DNA of 64,000 bases, from positions 1 to 64,000 of the forward strand of contig JALQBC010000031.1 of assembly GCA_023375675.1 (NCBI GenBank), in the 5' to 3' direction. Positions 1-14,400 of the stretch are shown one piece after another; position 1 is the first letter of the stretch; every line of letters begins with the position of its first letter. Origin of the DNA: Cytospora piceicola. Lineage: Eukaryota; Ascomycota; Sordariomycetes; Diaporthales; Cytosporaceae. A program made the position numbers and the translations under genes. The notes under the pieces are model-generated. The model did no database searches and was not told the DNA's origin. It saw only the letters and a program-made list of their open reading frames with translations.

Positions 1-130
1 ACCCTAACCCTAACCCTAACCCTAACCCTAACCCTAACCCTAACCCTAACCCTAACCCTAACCCTAACCCTAACCCTAACCCTAACCCTAACCCTAACCC
101 TAACCCTAAAATAAAATAACCCTAACCCTG
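1..130. repeat. Telomere, CCCTAA repeat
   Basis: About 18 uninterrupted CCCTAA units run to position 109. A short AAATAAAATAA-like interruption follows, then two more units ending near 129. CCCTAA on the plus strand at the left end means the chromosome end is at position 1, with the G-rich TTAGGG strand running outward. TTAGGG is the usual telomere repeat of filamentous ascomycetes. Confidence 0.98.
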
Positions 131-1883
131 ATAAGTTTATAAAATACTATTTAGTACTGAAAATTTCGATTCCGATTCCGATATAGTTTTCGAATTTAAG
201 TTAAAACTAAAGTTAAAGTTAAACTTTAAACTAAAGTTAAAATTAAACCTCGAACTTAATACTTAAAGTAATAATTAAAGTCGTTAACGTTTATTATAAA
301 TCTTTCGATTAATAATAATAAAATACTTTTTATATTTACTTTAAAATTTTAACTATATTACCTTTAAGCTTATAAAAATAAGTTTTTTATTTAAAAATAG
401 CTTTTTATATATTTAATTATACTTAGTTTTAAAGGAAATCTTTAATATTATAAACGTTTAAACGTTTTAATATAAGGATATTTATAACTTAAATTATAAT
501 CCTTAAGTTTAAGCTACTATCTTTAATATTAGTTATAAAGCTAATATTAAAGTTAAAGTAAAAAATACGTTAACTTAATTATATTTATATTTAACTAATA
601 ACTTATAAAACTTTAAATAATTTAAGTAATAGGTTAAGCTTTAAATTATAAAATCTTTAGCTTTAAAAGTTTAAAAGGTAAAGCTATTTTAATTACAGCT
701 AGTTTAAGCTAATAGTATAAAGCTTAAAAGCTTTACTATAAAAGCTAACCGTAATCCTTTCTTTATTATTTCGTTATCGGAATTTACTTAGTTTTTATTT
801 AATAATATTAATAAACACTTACGTTTAATAGATTATATTATTACCTTTTATAGTAATAAAGAAACTTTATTCGACGTTATATCGTTATACGTAATAATAA
901 TACTTACATTATAATAGTTTATCTTATTTAAGTATTATTTGTTTTTTAAGTTACTTATAAAAGCTATTACTTTTATTATAAGTATATTTAACAGAATAGC
1001 TAACTTTAAAATAAAATAGTTTATAGCCGATAAAAGCTTTACCTTTTTCTTTTATTATAATATTAACTAAGATAAGCTTACCTTTAAAAAATCTCTTATA
1101 GTTTATATTATTATACTTTTATTATATAAGTATAATAAAACTATAATATACTAATAAAAGGCCTTTAACTTTATTTTACTTTTTAAGTTTATATTAAACT
1201 TTATTTATAACTTTAGTATTTTATCTTAAAAAAGTAATAAACGTTTAATAGAAATTTTAGCTTAGCTTATTATATTATAATATAAAAAAAACGTATTCGA
1301 CGTTATACTCGAAAAGTCTTTTTAAGTAGTTATTATAAGCTTTAACTTTATACTTATTAATTTATAAGGTTTTATTATAAATACTAGTAAAAAACAGTTT
1401 ACTTTTATAATAAATAACTATATATTTTATAAATATATTTTTTACTACTTTAATTAGACTTTTACCGACGAAGATATTATAAAAAAAAAGAAACGAAAAG
1501 GTATACTTAAAAGTCTATATCGGTTATTACTTAATATAACTTTTAAAACTATAACTAGTTATAAGTCTAGCTTTATTAAATACTTCCGGTTTTAAGATAT
1601 ACTTTATTAAAGATTCTTTTAATAAGTATTTATTTTCTTAAAACTAAATTAAAATAATAGTAGATTATTTAATATAGTAAAGTCTTTAAGCCGCCTAGTT
1701 TTTTATATAATAGTTTTAAAATAAAGTAAAACGGTATTATTAAGTATAAACGTTAAAGACGTTATAATACTTATAACTAAATAGCTTAGAAATATTAAGC
1801 CGTTATAACTAAAGTATAGTATTATAAATATTAACTCGATTAAAAAGATTATAAGGAAGTTAAGAATTCGGATATATAAAAAC

Positions 1884-1970
1884 TAAGTACTTTTTTTAGC
1901 TTTTAGTTTTATAAAGTACTTTCTTTAGCTTTTAGTTTTATAAAGTACTTTTTTTAGCTTATAGTTTTAT
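1884..1970. repeat. 29-bp tandem repeat, three units
   Basis: Three adjacent units of about 29 bp, each beginning AAAGTACTTT and ending TTTAGTTTTAT or a close variant. Units differ by one or two bases. Confidence 0.75.
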
Positions 1971-2689
1971 AGTTTATTTTAGTATTATAAAACTATTAAA
2001 CTTACTATAAAATTAACCTTTAATATAAAAGCCTTTAAGTAATATAAGCCTATTTTATAATAAATACTTATTAAGTAAGGTAATAAAAGCCTATAAGGTA
2101 ACTAAAACTTATAAGGTTAAGCAGAAGTTATTTTAAACAGGTAAGTTATTATACTTCCGGATAACTTATAATTTAAAATAAGAAAAGAAATATAAAAATC
2201 CTCTGTTTAATAAGTAAAAGGCAACTATATACTAATATAAATATAAAAGCGGGAAAAGTTTATAAAGCTAATTAAACTAAATCTTAAATTAAAAGATAAT
2301 CTATAATATAAGTCTTTCGAATACTTATTATAAGGTTTAAATATATAGATTCTTTTTTATACTTTAAAAGATAAAAGATAAGAAATTTAAGTAATAAACG
2401 GTTTACCTTTAATAAATTATAACAATAAAGCTATTTTATAGCTTATAAGACTGTTTTATAAAGTATTTAACCTCGCTTAAGTTTAAATTATAATATACAA
2501 ATTACTATTATTTATTTTAAAACTAGTAGATTAATCGCTTACTAAAGTATAAGGCTAAAGCTTATTCTTAAAGCTATTATAGCTTTTTAGTATAGATTTT
2601 AATTTAAAGGCGTTTAGTTATTATTTAGCCGTAAAGACTTTAAGCTTAAAAAAGTAGCTTATTAATAACCTTTAATAAGTAAATATCTT

Positions 2690-3240
2690 TTATTACTATT
2701 TACTTAAAAGTTAGCTATTAGCTAGTCGTTTATAAAGCCGATTTAATAGCCTTTATAAGCTATTAAACTTAAGCTTAAATTAAAAAACAATCTATAGTAT
2801 AAGTCTTTTAAATACTTATTATAAGGTTTAAACTCTGTTTTTAACTAAAATTAAAGAATAATCCGTAGTAACAGGTTCTTTAAAACCGTTATAAGCTACT
2901 AAATTATAAGGTAGTTATAGTACTTTAAATATAGCTATTTAACGTTTTTTAAAAGTAGGCTATCGTTTATTACTCTTTACTTTAAAATTAGCTATTAGCT
3001 AATTGCCTATAACGCCGATTTAGCAGCTTTTATAAGTTATTAAACTTAAGCTTAAATTAAAAGATAATTTATAATATAAGTCTTCCGAATACTTATTATA
3101 AAGTTTAAACTCTATTCTTAACTAAAATTAAAGAATAATCTATAATAATAAGTTCTTCGAAACCGTTATAAGCTATTAGATTATAAAGTAGCTATAGTAC
3201 GTTAAGTATAGCTATTTAACGTTCTTTAAAGATAGGTATT
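2690..3240. repeat. ~289-bp tandem repeat
   Basis: A block starting TTAAACTTAAGCTTAAATTA occurs near 2764 and again near 3049, and both copies continue through the same sequence (a GTAGTTATAGTACTTTAAATATAGC-like stretch). A related start also occurs near 2275. The period is about 289 bp, with at least two nearly full units plus partial flanking units. All copies are RIP-mutated. Confidence 0.7.
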
Positions 3241-3794
3241 ACTTATTATTCTTCCGAAAAAGAGCTTATATTAGTATAACTAATGTTTTTTATTAACGTA
3301 AGCCGTTTAAGCGGCTACGTTTATAAGGTTAAAACCTACTATAAATCTTTTATAACCGAAACTTTTAGTCTACTAAACTATTTAAAAGACTACGTAATAA
3401 AAACCGTTTAAAATATAAAACCTACTTATAACGTTATAACTATAAAGCTATATATTATAAACGTTTAGTTTAAAAAAGGTAAAGTTAATAAGTTAAAATA
3501 TCGCTACGTTTAAAATTTATTTAAACTGTTATTATTATATACTACCTAAGTCTTATTATTATTATAATTATATATTCGGAAAGTATAACCGGCTATAGCT
3601 AAAAGGGGATAAGCTATAACTATATATTAACCTTTAATATTTAAAAAACAGTATATTTTATAAATAAAAAGCTTTTCGGCTTAAAAATAAGGTACCTAAT
3701 AAGCTAAACAGCCTTTTTTAAGTTATTAAAGGATATATTATAATAAGCAGAACTTAGTTATAATTTAAAGTTAAGCTTTTTTTAAAGCTTTTTA

Positions 3795-5310
3795 ATTACC
3801 TTTTTTATAGTTCTTTTAATATAGGTTTACTTTATAATACATTATAGTAGGCTTTAATATATGTTTATATAAGCCGATAAATTTATTTATATAAGTAATC
3901 GAAAAAATCGACTTATATATACTAAACTTATTTCTCGGTATATATATACCGGCTATACTTTAAAGAGATTTATATAGTTTATATCTAAGTAATATATATA
4001 ACTTAAATAAAAGGCTATTTAAAAACGATATTAAGTAAAAGTAACGCTTTTTAATTAATAAGGCCGGGGTTAATAAAAGTAATATTATAAAGAGTATTAA
4101 CTACTACTAAATCTATTATAGGTTTATTAAAGGTAATATTATAAGTAATGTTAACTACTATTAAATCTATTATAAAACATACTATTCTATTAAAAGTAGT
4201 ATTATAAGTAGTATTAACTACTACTAAATCTATTATAAGTCTATTAAAGATAGTATTATAAGTAGTATAAACTACTGCTAAATTTATTATAGGTAGTATT
4301 AACTACTATTAAATCTATTATAAAGTATACTATTCTATTAAAAGTAGTATTATAGATAGTACTAATTACTATTAAATCTATTATAAGTCTATTAAAAGTA
4401 GTATTATAAGTAGCGTTAACTATTACTAAATACCTATTATTAATTAGTATTAGATTTTTAAACTCCTTATAGTATAAATATTAAACCTTTTATAGTATAA
4501 GTATTAAACTTTTTATTAAACTACTTAAGATTATATACTATTATTTAAAAAAGCTATTTTAATATACCTTTTTATAGTCTTTCCGATATAGGTTTACTTT
4601 ATAGTATATTATAATAGGCTTTAGTATATGTTTATATAAGCCGATAAATTTATTTATATAGGTAATTGAAAAAATCGACTTATATATACTAAACTTATCT
4701 TCCGGTATATATATACCGGCTATACTTTAAGGAAATTTATATAGTCTGTATCTAAGTAATATATATAACCTAGATAAAAGGCTACTTAAAAACAGTACTA
4801 GGCAGAGGTAGCGCCTTTTAATTAATAAGGCCGAGGCTATTAGAAGTAGTATTATAAAGGGTATTAACTACTGTTAAATCTATTATAGGCTGTATTATTC
4901 TATTAAAAGTAGTATTATAGGCAGTATTAACTACTATTAAATCTATTATAGAGTGCACTATTCTATTAAAGGTAGTATTATAGGTAGTATTAACTACTAC
5001 TAAATACCTGCTGTTAATTAGTATTAAGTTTTTAAACCCTTTATAGTATAGGTATTAAACCCTTTATAGTATAGATGCTAAACTCTTTATTAAACTACTT
5101 AAAATTATATACTATTATTTAAAAAGGCTATTTTAATATACTCTCTTATAGTCTTTCCGATATAAGTTTACCTTTTAATATATTATAGTAAGCTTTAGTA
5201 TATATTTATATAAGCCGATAAATTTATTTATATAAGTAATTAAAAAAATTAACTTACGTATATTAAACTTATCTCTCGGTATATATATACTAACAATAGT
5301 TTAATAAAAA
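3795..5310. repeat. Long tandem block with internal GTAGTATTA arrays
   Basis: A segment containing AAGCCGATAAATTTATTTAT occurs near 3872, 4640 and 5215, so the large repeat returns about every 770 and 575 bp. Between the first two copies (about 4070-4440) and the last two (about 4850-5010) lie arrays of short units related to TCTATTAAAAGTAGTATTAT. The difference in period comes from the number of short units. No coding content was recognised. Confidence 0.7.
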
Positions 5311-5390
5311 TAAATCGATTTTATAGCTAAAGTATATATAATACCTAAATAAGTATAAGAATACTAATTCTCTAAAGGCTTTAGCTACTT

Positions 5391-6408
5391 ATTTACTATA
5401 TTCTAACGTAGATTAGCATTTATAAAGCCTGCTAGATTAATTCTAGTACGTTAAAGTAGTAAAAAGGTATTAAAATTTAAGTTTAAAAAAATCTAATAAA
5501 TAGGTTTATATTTAAGTTAAATATTTAACTTAAATTAGTATAAGTATACTTACCTTAAACTTTAAAAGTATACTTACTTTAAACTTTTACTTAGTATACT
5601 TAAGGCCTTTCTTACTATATTCTAACGTAAACTAGTATCTATAAAGCTTATTAGATTAATTCTAAAGCGTAAAAGTACCAGGAAGGTATTAAAATTTAGG
5701 TTTAAAAAAATCTAACGGATAAGTTTATATCTAGGTTAAATATTTAACTTAGATTAATATAAGTATACTTACTTTAAAATTTAAAAGTATATTTACCTTA
5801 AACTTTTACTTAGTATACTTAAGGCCCTTTCTACTATATTTTAACGTAAATTAGTATTTATAAAGCCTGCTAAATTAATTTTAAAGCGTAAAAGTGCTAA
5901 GAAGGTATTAAAATTTAAGTTTAAAAAAATCTAACAGATAAGTTTATATTTAAGTTAAATATTTAACTTAAATTAATATAAGTATACTTACCTTAAACTT
6001 TAAAAGTATACTTACCTTAAACTTTTACTTAATATATTTAAAGCTCTTTCTACTATATTCTAGCGTAAATTAGTATTTATAAAGCCTGTTAGATTAATTC
6101 TAGCGTATAAAAGTACCGGGAAGGTATTAAAATTTAAGTTTAAAAAAATCTAACAGATAGGTTTATATCTAAGTTAAATATTTAACTTAAATTAATATAA
6201 GTATACTTACTTTAAACTTTAAAAGTATACTTACTTTAGACTTTTACTTAGTATACTTAAGGCTCTTCTTATTATATTTTAATATAGATTAGTATTTATA
6301 AAGCTTATTAAATTAATTTTAAAGCGTAAAAGTGCCGGGAAGGTATTAAAATTTAAGTTTAAAAAAATCTAACAGATAAGCTTATATTTAAGTTAAATAT
6401 TTAACCGA
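5391..6408. repeat. ~218-bp tandem repeat, nearly five units
   Basis: Units begin at a CTATATTCTAACG-like motif near 5396, 5614, 5832, 6051 and 6268, giving a regular 218-219 bp period. Each unit carries the same order of sub-motifs: AGGTATTAAAATTTAAGTTT, then AAAAAAATCTAA, then paired GTATACTTACCTTAAACTTT stretches, then TACTTAGTATACTTAAGG. Copies differ mostly by transition-type changes, as RIP would leave. Confidence 0.85.
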
Positions 6409-7199
6409 GATAATTTAACTAAAAATTCTTTAATCTTAACTTTATCTTACTAGTAATAAAGTACTAAAATAGTAAATAATATTTATATTTATTATTTTTT
6501 AAAAAACTTAACTCTTTTTAAATTTAAGTTTTATTAGTTCTTTTTTTATTTTACTAATACTATTATATTTTACTTATAAAACCGTATACTTACTTTATTT
6601 TTATATATACCTTTCGGTTATATATTACCGGTAACGTATAAGTAAAATATTATTATTTTAAATTAATTTAACTTTAAAATATAGGTTAGCCTGCTTAGCC
6701 TGCTTATTTATATACTTTCTAACTATTAAATTTAATATTATATACGTTTAATTTTATTCGATTTTATAGTATTTTTTTTTACCTAATTTTATTAATATAA
6801 ACAGCTTAAAAAGGAAACTTAGTAAAACCCTTTAATAAATAAATCCTCTTTACCCTCCTTCTTTACTAATTTAAAAAGTAACTCTTTTTATAAAAAGTTA
6901 AAAGTAACTAAATTTATAATTAAATAAATTCTATAATAAATTAAATAGTATAGTCGGTAGTTATATAATAAATATAGTAATTTAAAGGTCTTTAATTTAA
7001 ATCCCTTATATAGTGCTTTTTATAATAAAATTAAAATTATAAAAATTTATAAATTAAATAAAATAAAATCGTAAATTTAAATAATTTATAATTTAATTAA
7101 ATAAAATTATAATTAAATTAATTAAAATTTCTTTTTTTTCTCTTTTTACTTTTATTATATATATATATAGTATATAATATCTTTTTTATATATAAATAT

Positions 7200-7612
7200 A
7201 TATTTACTTACTTATATATTTATTTATTTACTTACTTACTTACTTAATTACTTACTTATTTAATAAAGTATTTATATAATATATTACTTATATATATATA
7301 TACTTACTTATTTACTTACTTATTTACTTACTTACTTACTTAATTAGTTACTTATTTAATAAAGTATTTATATAATATATTACTTATATATATATATATA
7401 CTTACTTACTTACTTACTTATTTACTTACTTACTTACTTACTTATTAAAGTATTTAAATAATATATTACTTATATATATATTATTTATATATATATACTT
7501 ACTTAGTTACTTACTTAGTTACTTACTTACTTACTTACTTACTTATTAAAGTATTTAAATAATATATTACTTATATATATATTTACTTATTTACTTACTT
7601 ATTTACTTAATA
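7200..7612. repeat. CTTA tetranucleotide microsatellite clusters
   Basis: Imperfect runs of CTTA units alternate with TATATATA stretches and a recurring AAAGTATTTATATAATATATTACTTAT segment, which appears about four times at roughly 100-120 bp spacing. The same tetranucleotide forms the large satellite at 45.6-46.9 kb. Confidence 0.85.
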
Positions 7613-7619
7613 TAATATA

Positions 7620-8220
7620 GTTTTATTTTTTTTAATTTTAACTTTTAAATATATTTAAATTATATTAATATAATAAAAATAATAAGTATAATAGTTATAA
7701 TAATTAGTTTTTTATAATAATAGTAATATATATTTTATTAAAGTAAGTATTAAAAAACTAAAGGTATAGTTTTATTCTTTTTAATTTTAACTTTTTAAAA
7801 ATATTTAAATTATTTTATTATATTAAAAATAAAAGGTATAATAGCTATAATAGAATATTTACTATAATAATAATAATATCTATTATATTAAGTTAAATAT
7901 TAAAAAACTATTAATAAGGTTTTATTTATTTTATTTTTAGCGTTTTATATATATTTAAATCGTTTAACTTTAATTAAGAAAAGTAAGTATAATAGCTATA
8001 ATAAAATATTTACTATAATAGTAATAATATTTATTATATTAAGTTAAATATTAAAAAACTACTAATAAGGTTTTATTTATTTTATTTTTAGCTTTATAAA
8101 AATATTAAAACGTATTTAACTATAAAATAAATTAAAGGTATTTAATATATAATAAAACTATTAATATAATAAGATTAATATTTATTTTATTAAATTAAAT
8201 ATAAGAAAAATAAAAATAAG
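7620..8220. repeat. ~150-bp tandem repeat, four units
   Basis: Units starting GTTTTATT begin at 7620, 7769, 7919 and 8070, and a fifth start (GTTTTTAAGC) at 8221 is cut off by the LTR retrotransposon. The period is 149-151 bp. Units share a TATAATAGCTATAATA core and a TATTAAAAAACTA tail. Confidence 0.8.
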
Positions 8221-8234
8221 GTTTTTAAGCGTTT

Positions 8235-8439
8235 TATAAAAGGCTAGCCTTTAAGTAGTTATAAAAAGAGGTTTTATTACTGTTTATAATCTTCTATAAA
8301 AGAAGATTTTAAATAGCTACTATAATAGTATATAAAGTAAAAATTATATTACTTTTAAACGTTATAGCGTAAGTATAACGTTATAGTATAAGCTTCGGCC
8401 TATATATATTAAAGCCTTTATAAGCTTTAGCTTATAATA
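8235..8439. repeat. Left LTR of the 8.2-15.3 kb element
   Basis: 205 bp, matching 15119-15323 along its length. It holds a short hairpin (AATCTTC...GAAGATT around CTATAAAA). It is more heavily RIP-mutated than the right LTR: for example the right copy has GGCCTGTGTATACC where this one has GGCCTATATATATT. Confidence 0.85.
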
Positions 8440-11400
8440 TTAGCCTTTCCTTTTTTAAGTATATCTTTAACTTTAAAGGTTTGTATACTATATGTTATAT
8501 AAAAGTATACTTATAAAGACCTTTAACGTTACCTACTTAAGTCCGTTACCCTTTATAGCCCTTCGAATATACCCTTTCTCTTTCTTTTTCTTTTAACCGT
8601 TAACCTTATTATAAGTACCCCCCTCCTTTTTTCTTCTATTTTAATTATAATAAAAGTTTTAAACCGCTATATAGCTATTTCTATATCGTTTATAAACGGC
8701 TTAATCCTTAACGTCTATTTATTATAGCTAAAAAATAAAAGCACGCCTTATTATCGTCCTTTACCTATACGTCGTTTATAAGTAAAGCGCTTACTACTAT
8801 TAACTAAAAGAAATAAGATTATATTTAAAAGGCTAAAGCTTAGTTCTCTTATAACGTTTTAACTGCTTACCTTAATAATATTTATAAAGTCTTTTATTTC
8901 GAATATATTTACCGTTTAGCTAAAGATTTTAATACGTTTTATTATAACTATTTTAGTAAATAGTAAGCTAGTCGAAAGCTTATTTTAAACAGCTTATACG
9001 TTATTAACCCTTCCGACAGGTTAAAGAGCCTATTATACGTTTTATACGTATAATAATAACAGAAAGAATACCGGTTACTTATATACTCTAGTAAGTTTTT
9101 TCTTTTAAAAGCCGTTCGCGTTATAATACTAACCTACTCGGTAACTATTTAAATACCTAAAGCTAATTAAAACTACCGAAACCTTAACTAAAAAAACGAA
9201 AGAGTTTAATTCTTAAGATTATAGTAAACCTCTCTTTCTCTTATTGTAAGTAAGCTTTAAATAGTTAACTTATTTTTATAAATTCTATAAAAACGTAAAA
9301 TATCGCTAGTTTTATAGTAATTTAAGCCTATAAATAGTTATAAAGTAAAAAAGATACTTAAGTAAGCAGCTTAAGTAATAATAGTGTTTAAGCTATAAAT
9401 AGCTTGTATACTATTAATATAAACTTAAATAATAAAGTCTAAGCTTATTATATAAGTAGTAAGTAGTATTATATTTATTAAGTAACGGTTAACTTTTTTT
9501 TAAAAGTAAAAGAATAAGCTTATTTAAAGTTTTATTACTACTGTCTATTTTTTAACGATTAAGCTTAATAAGCTAAAAGATAAGGTAGTTAAAATTAAAA
9601 ACTTTATCGTTTTATATATAAACTGTAACTTAAGTAAAAGTTAGCTAATACAGTTATATATATAAGTACGTTATAAGCCGCTTTTTTATTCGGTTTAACG
9701 AATTTAAAAAAAAGGATAAGAATATAAAGAGTTACTACCGTTATTAAAAAAAAAAAGGTCTATAATTTAAGCAGGTATATAACTAATATTAAATAGCTCG
9801 CTTTTTTTAATCTAGCTAAATTCTATCTTATTAATACTACTTTATCGTTTTAGCTTATATAATAAGTTAATACTTATTAGTACGAAATAATATAAGTTTT
9901 TATACTATTTAATACTAACTATTTACTATATTAGTAGTAAAAGTATAACGGCTTATTATAGCGAATTACTATAGCTATAATATAATAGATTTTCTTTTTA
10001 TTTATATAAAAAGACCGTTATAGTTATAAGTTAACTTATAACGGCTTTTATACTCGTTAAGTATAGCTATATTTTCGAAGTTTTTTAACGGTTTTTAAAA
10101 AAACTAAACTTAACTAACCTATTTAATATAAACTTTATATTTTAATATTATATTTACTTTAAGTTTACCTTATACCGGCTTTTTATATATATTAAAAATA
10201 GTTTTAATATAATACTTAAGCTTTACTTTATCTTTACTTTCTTTTAAGACGATTAAAGGTAGCTAATAATTATAAAAAGCTTAAGATAAAAGCAGGTTAC
10301 TATTTACTCTTAATAAGAGATTTATATAAAAACGTAAATATATAACTAACAATACCTTTAGTTTTATAGTATAAAAGTCTATTATAGCGGATATATAATA
10401 CTTCTTATATAACTAAGTAAGTTTTTTAAAAGATTAATTAGTTTAAACGTTTTTAAAAAATAGCTAAACGTAATCTCTGATAATAAAGCGCTTTATAAAA
10501 CTACGCTATTAGTTAACTACTCCTTTTATTCTTTATTAAGTAACGGCTATAGCTATTTAAGTAAATTCCGTTACGTCTTTAAGCTATTATATAAAGTCTT
10601 TAGCTTAAATATACGGCTTATAAGCCGGTATAACTAAACGCTATACTTATTAAATTAGCTCGGTATAGTAACCGTATTAAAAGAAGAATAAACTAATACT
10701 AATTATAAAAGTATCCCGGTTATTAATAGTAAACTACGCCTTTAAAAAAAGTAAGCTTTAATCGAACTAAGTATATATAATAAAGGCTTATAAATAATCG
10801 AAAACCTTTTAGTTAACTTACTCGGTAATACTATCGGTCTTAAAGTAATATATAATACTTAATTATTACTTAATACTAATAAGATTATAAAAGCGTTTTT
10901 AAAATTCTTTTATTTAGTTAAAACCGCGGTTACTAGTTAAAACGTTAAAAAAACTATAGAATTACTAATAGTAGTTTAAAAAACGCTTAATACAAGCTTT
11001 AGCTTTTATCGTAGTTATATCTTTAAACGTAATAGCTTTATTTAACCTATTTATAATAACTATAAAAAACTTAAAGTCCTTTAGATATTCTTAAGGTAAG
11101 TAAGTTATAAAGTTAATAAATAACTCGTTTTATATCCGCTTAAGAACTAAAAAAAGCTTAAAAAAGCCTTTCTTCCGATATTACTAAATAATCTTCTTTT
11201 TATAAACGTTATAGTTTTTTATAAAATAACGTATTATACGATATATCTTAAGCTAAAAATACTTACGATTAAGTAATAAGATAGTTATATCTTACTTAAA
11301 GTAACCGGAAATATAAAAGTTATAAGTATTTTAAATAAAGCTAGTATATAATAACTTTTACTTAAATACTTATATATTCCTTCAGAACCGGAGAATATAG

Positions 11401-14400
11401 TCGTTATTTATTTCGTACTTTATAATCGAAACGTTAAAAGATATATTATTTATTATCTATATATTAAAAGGAAAGCTTTTAACCTTTTTATAAATAGCTT
11501 AGATAAAGTAAGAATAGTTCGCGTTATACTTAAAAGCAGTATTTTATACGTTTTATAGGTCTTTATAAATAAACAGCTTTTTACTTTAAAAAACTATTTT
11601 ACTACTAATAATAAAAATAGTAAATTAAATAAAGCCGCTTTAACGCCGTCTTAAAAATAGCTATTCCTTATAAAGTAGTTAAATATCCCGACCTATAAAG
11701 CGCTTATTATTTATCCTTTTCGGTATATCTTATTCCTTTTTAAATAGTATATTTAGTTATACTATAACGGCTCTTTTATAGTATTTGAGCTAAAAGCGAA
11801 AATATAAAAGTTTTTTTAACTAACGAACTTAACGTTTTAAAAAACGTTAAGTTATTATAAAGTACTTTAGATTTTTATAGTCCGAGTAGATAATAAATAA
11901 GAAAGCCGTATTATAAATCTCGACGTCTTATATATTTAAACAGCTTATAATAATAAAGAGTTTTTTATTATAGATTTTATAATTACTTTCCGTAGGTATA
12001 AGTCGTTATAAGTAATATATTACCGGGTAAAGTAGTTTATTATAGCTTTATTAAAATAAGTAGCTTTTTAAAGAATACTTAAAGCTATTTACTTTAAAAA
12101 GTATATAAAAGTTTAAATCGTATTAGGCTAAAACCGGTTCGGTAATAAAGTAGTATTTAAGCTACTCGAAAAAAGCTTTTTACTTAAGTTTTTAACGAAA
12201 AAAAGTCTTTTTCTTTATAAAAAATAAAAAAAAGCCGGTAATCTTTAAGTAATTCTTAATAAATTACCGGTAAAAGTTAGTAAAGCTAAAAAAGCTATAT
12301 ACGTCTTTAAATATATTCGGAGCTTTTTAGTCTTTAATAATAAATAGTTTCTTTAAGTTTATTTTAATTCTAACCTTAGCCTTAATAATAAACTTAAAAT
12401 ATTTCGTTTTTTATATATTAAACTTATATTTAAAGATATTTAAGTTAAAACTTATAGCTTATAAAATATTTAAAATCTGTTTAACTTTAATATTATACTT
12501 TTAATATATTTTATTAAAATAAATAAGTATATTATTAAGGTATACTAAGTAAGTAATATTAAGGTACTTATATAGTATTAAGTTAATATATTATTAAAAG
12601 GTAGTAAATACTCCGGATAAGCTAAAAGGTATTACTAACTATTCGAAAAGGCCGAATTAAGTCCGGAAAGCTATTTTCTATTTATTCCTTTTTTTAATAC
12701 AGAGTTTATAAAAAACCGTTCGGATATTAAGCTTAATAAACTATTTTACTTATAAAATACTTATAAATATTTCTTTAATAAAAAGGAAAAGGTACCGATC
12801 TGCTTAAGTAATAGTATTAAAAGTATAATAGTTTATATATAAACAAACGCTTTTACTAAGCTTTTTAATAAAAATAACCGATATACTTATTAATAAGCTA
12901 CTTACTTATATATAACTTTTATTAAACAGCTCGGTAAATATCTTATAAAAGATTAAAAGCTTATTTTACGATATTTTATATAAAAGGCCTTATAAGGCTT
13001 TAACTAACTTACCGTTTATATTAAAGGTAAAGTAAATCTTATAGTTAACTTTTAAACAGTATAGTAAAAGCTTATCTCTTTTATCTTTATCGAAAAGTTT
13101 AATAAAGTAAACGAACTTTTATAAAAAGCGGTCGGTAACTTATATTTCGGTTTTTAAAATAAATACTTTATTAATATTTATAAACGTTACAGTAAAGAGC
13201 TATATAGTCGTTATTTGTAAACGTTTACTTCGTTGTACTTTAACTTCGAAAATAAGTATATTAACGTCTATAACAGTATACTTCGAAATAAAAGTAAACC
13301 CTTATTCTTATACTTTAAAGTTACCTACTTATCCGATTATAATATAATAATTATAAGCCGTATAAGTAATATATTCTAGTTCGGCTTATAGCTTTTTTAA
13401 AATAATATTATAATATAGATATAAGATAATATAGGCTTAAACGCGGTATTTATATTTATCGAGATCGACGTTTAAAAAGATTATCTTTAAGATAACTTCC
13501 GGAAAAGTAGTAGTTTTAAAGCTTACTACTTATTTTAAAGTATAAAGGGAAATAGAAAAACGTATAAAGTAAAAGTTATAAATAAGCTAGTTACTAACCG
13601 TAGAATAACTTTTATAGCCGGTATTTACTAATATATTAATAAACTTAATTTAATTATATAATAAGTTAACTATAAAAAAAAAACTGTTTATAAGTAGCTT
13701 TATAGCTTTTAACTTAAACTTAATACTTTTTAGCTTTTATATATAACTAAATATAAAAGCTATTTATTTTCCGTTTAAAAGCCGATTAAGTCTTTATCTT
13801 CTTTTCTTTTCTTCTAGGTAATAATAATTTAAACGTTACTTTATAAAAAAGGCGTAGCTAATAGTAAATAATAGTAGTTCGTATAACAGTCGAACTAAGT
13901 ATAATATAAATAAAGGTTTTCGTTTTTACGTTATTAAATCTCTTTACTACTTATTTAATACGTTTACTACTTTTTATTTTATTTAGCTTTTATAGTATTT
14001 ACGCCGGTTATTATAACGTTGTTATTTTTATTAGCGGTAACGTAATATATTATTATTAACGTTTATTATTTCGATTATTTAAACGTATTTATATAAAAAG
14101 TAGCTAAGTAGCTACTTTTCTTTTTTAAACTTAAACGTTTTATATTTCTTATAATTCTAAATACGGTTTTAACCTATTTTATATAGTAAGTCGGTATATT
14201 TATAGATATAAGTTCTTTTTTTAACTTATTATTAATCGCTTTCGAAAGGATAGTAAGCTTAACTTTATTAAGCTAAAAGGTCTCTTTTAACTTAAAAAAC
14301 ACTCGTTTTTAATTTACGTAAAACAGAAAGAATTTTTAGTTTTCGCCTTATATAGTTTTAAACAGCTTTTATTCTACTTATACTAATATATTTTCGTTAT

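Larger units (their letters stand above)
131..8234. repeat. RIP-degraded AT-rich subtelomere with tandem repeats
   Basis: This block is strongly AT-rich and almost lacks CA and TG dinucleotides, while CG, CC and TA remain common, which is the pattern expected from repeat-induced point mutation. No open reading frame of useful length survives on either strand. Several repeat families inside it are listed separately. The non-tandem parts (for example 700-1850 and 2000-2700) probably derive from transposons or subtelomeric genes, but I could not recognise a protein family. Confidence 0.85.

Noticed and set aside
5391..6408. Regular repeats that might look like a CRISPR array
   Set aside because: The units are contiguous 218-bp tandem repeats without unique spacers, in a eukaryotic subtelomere.
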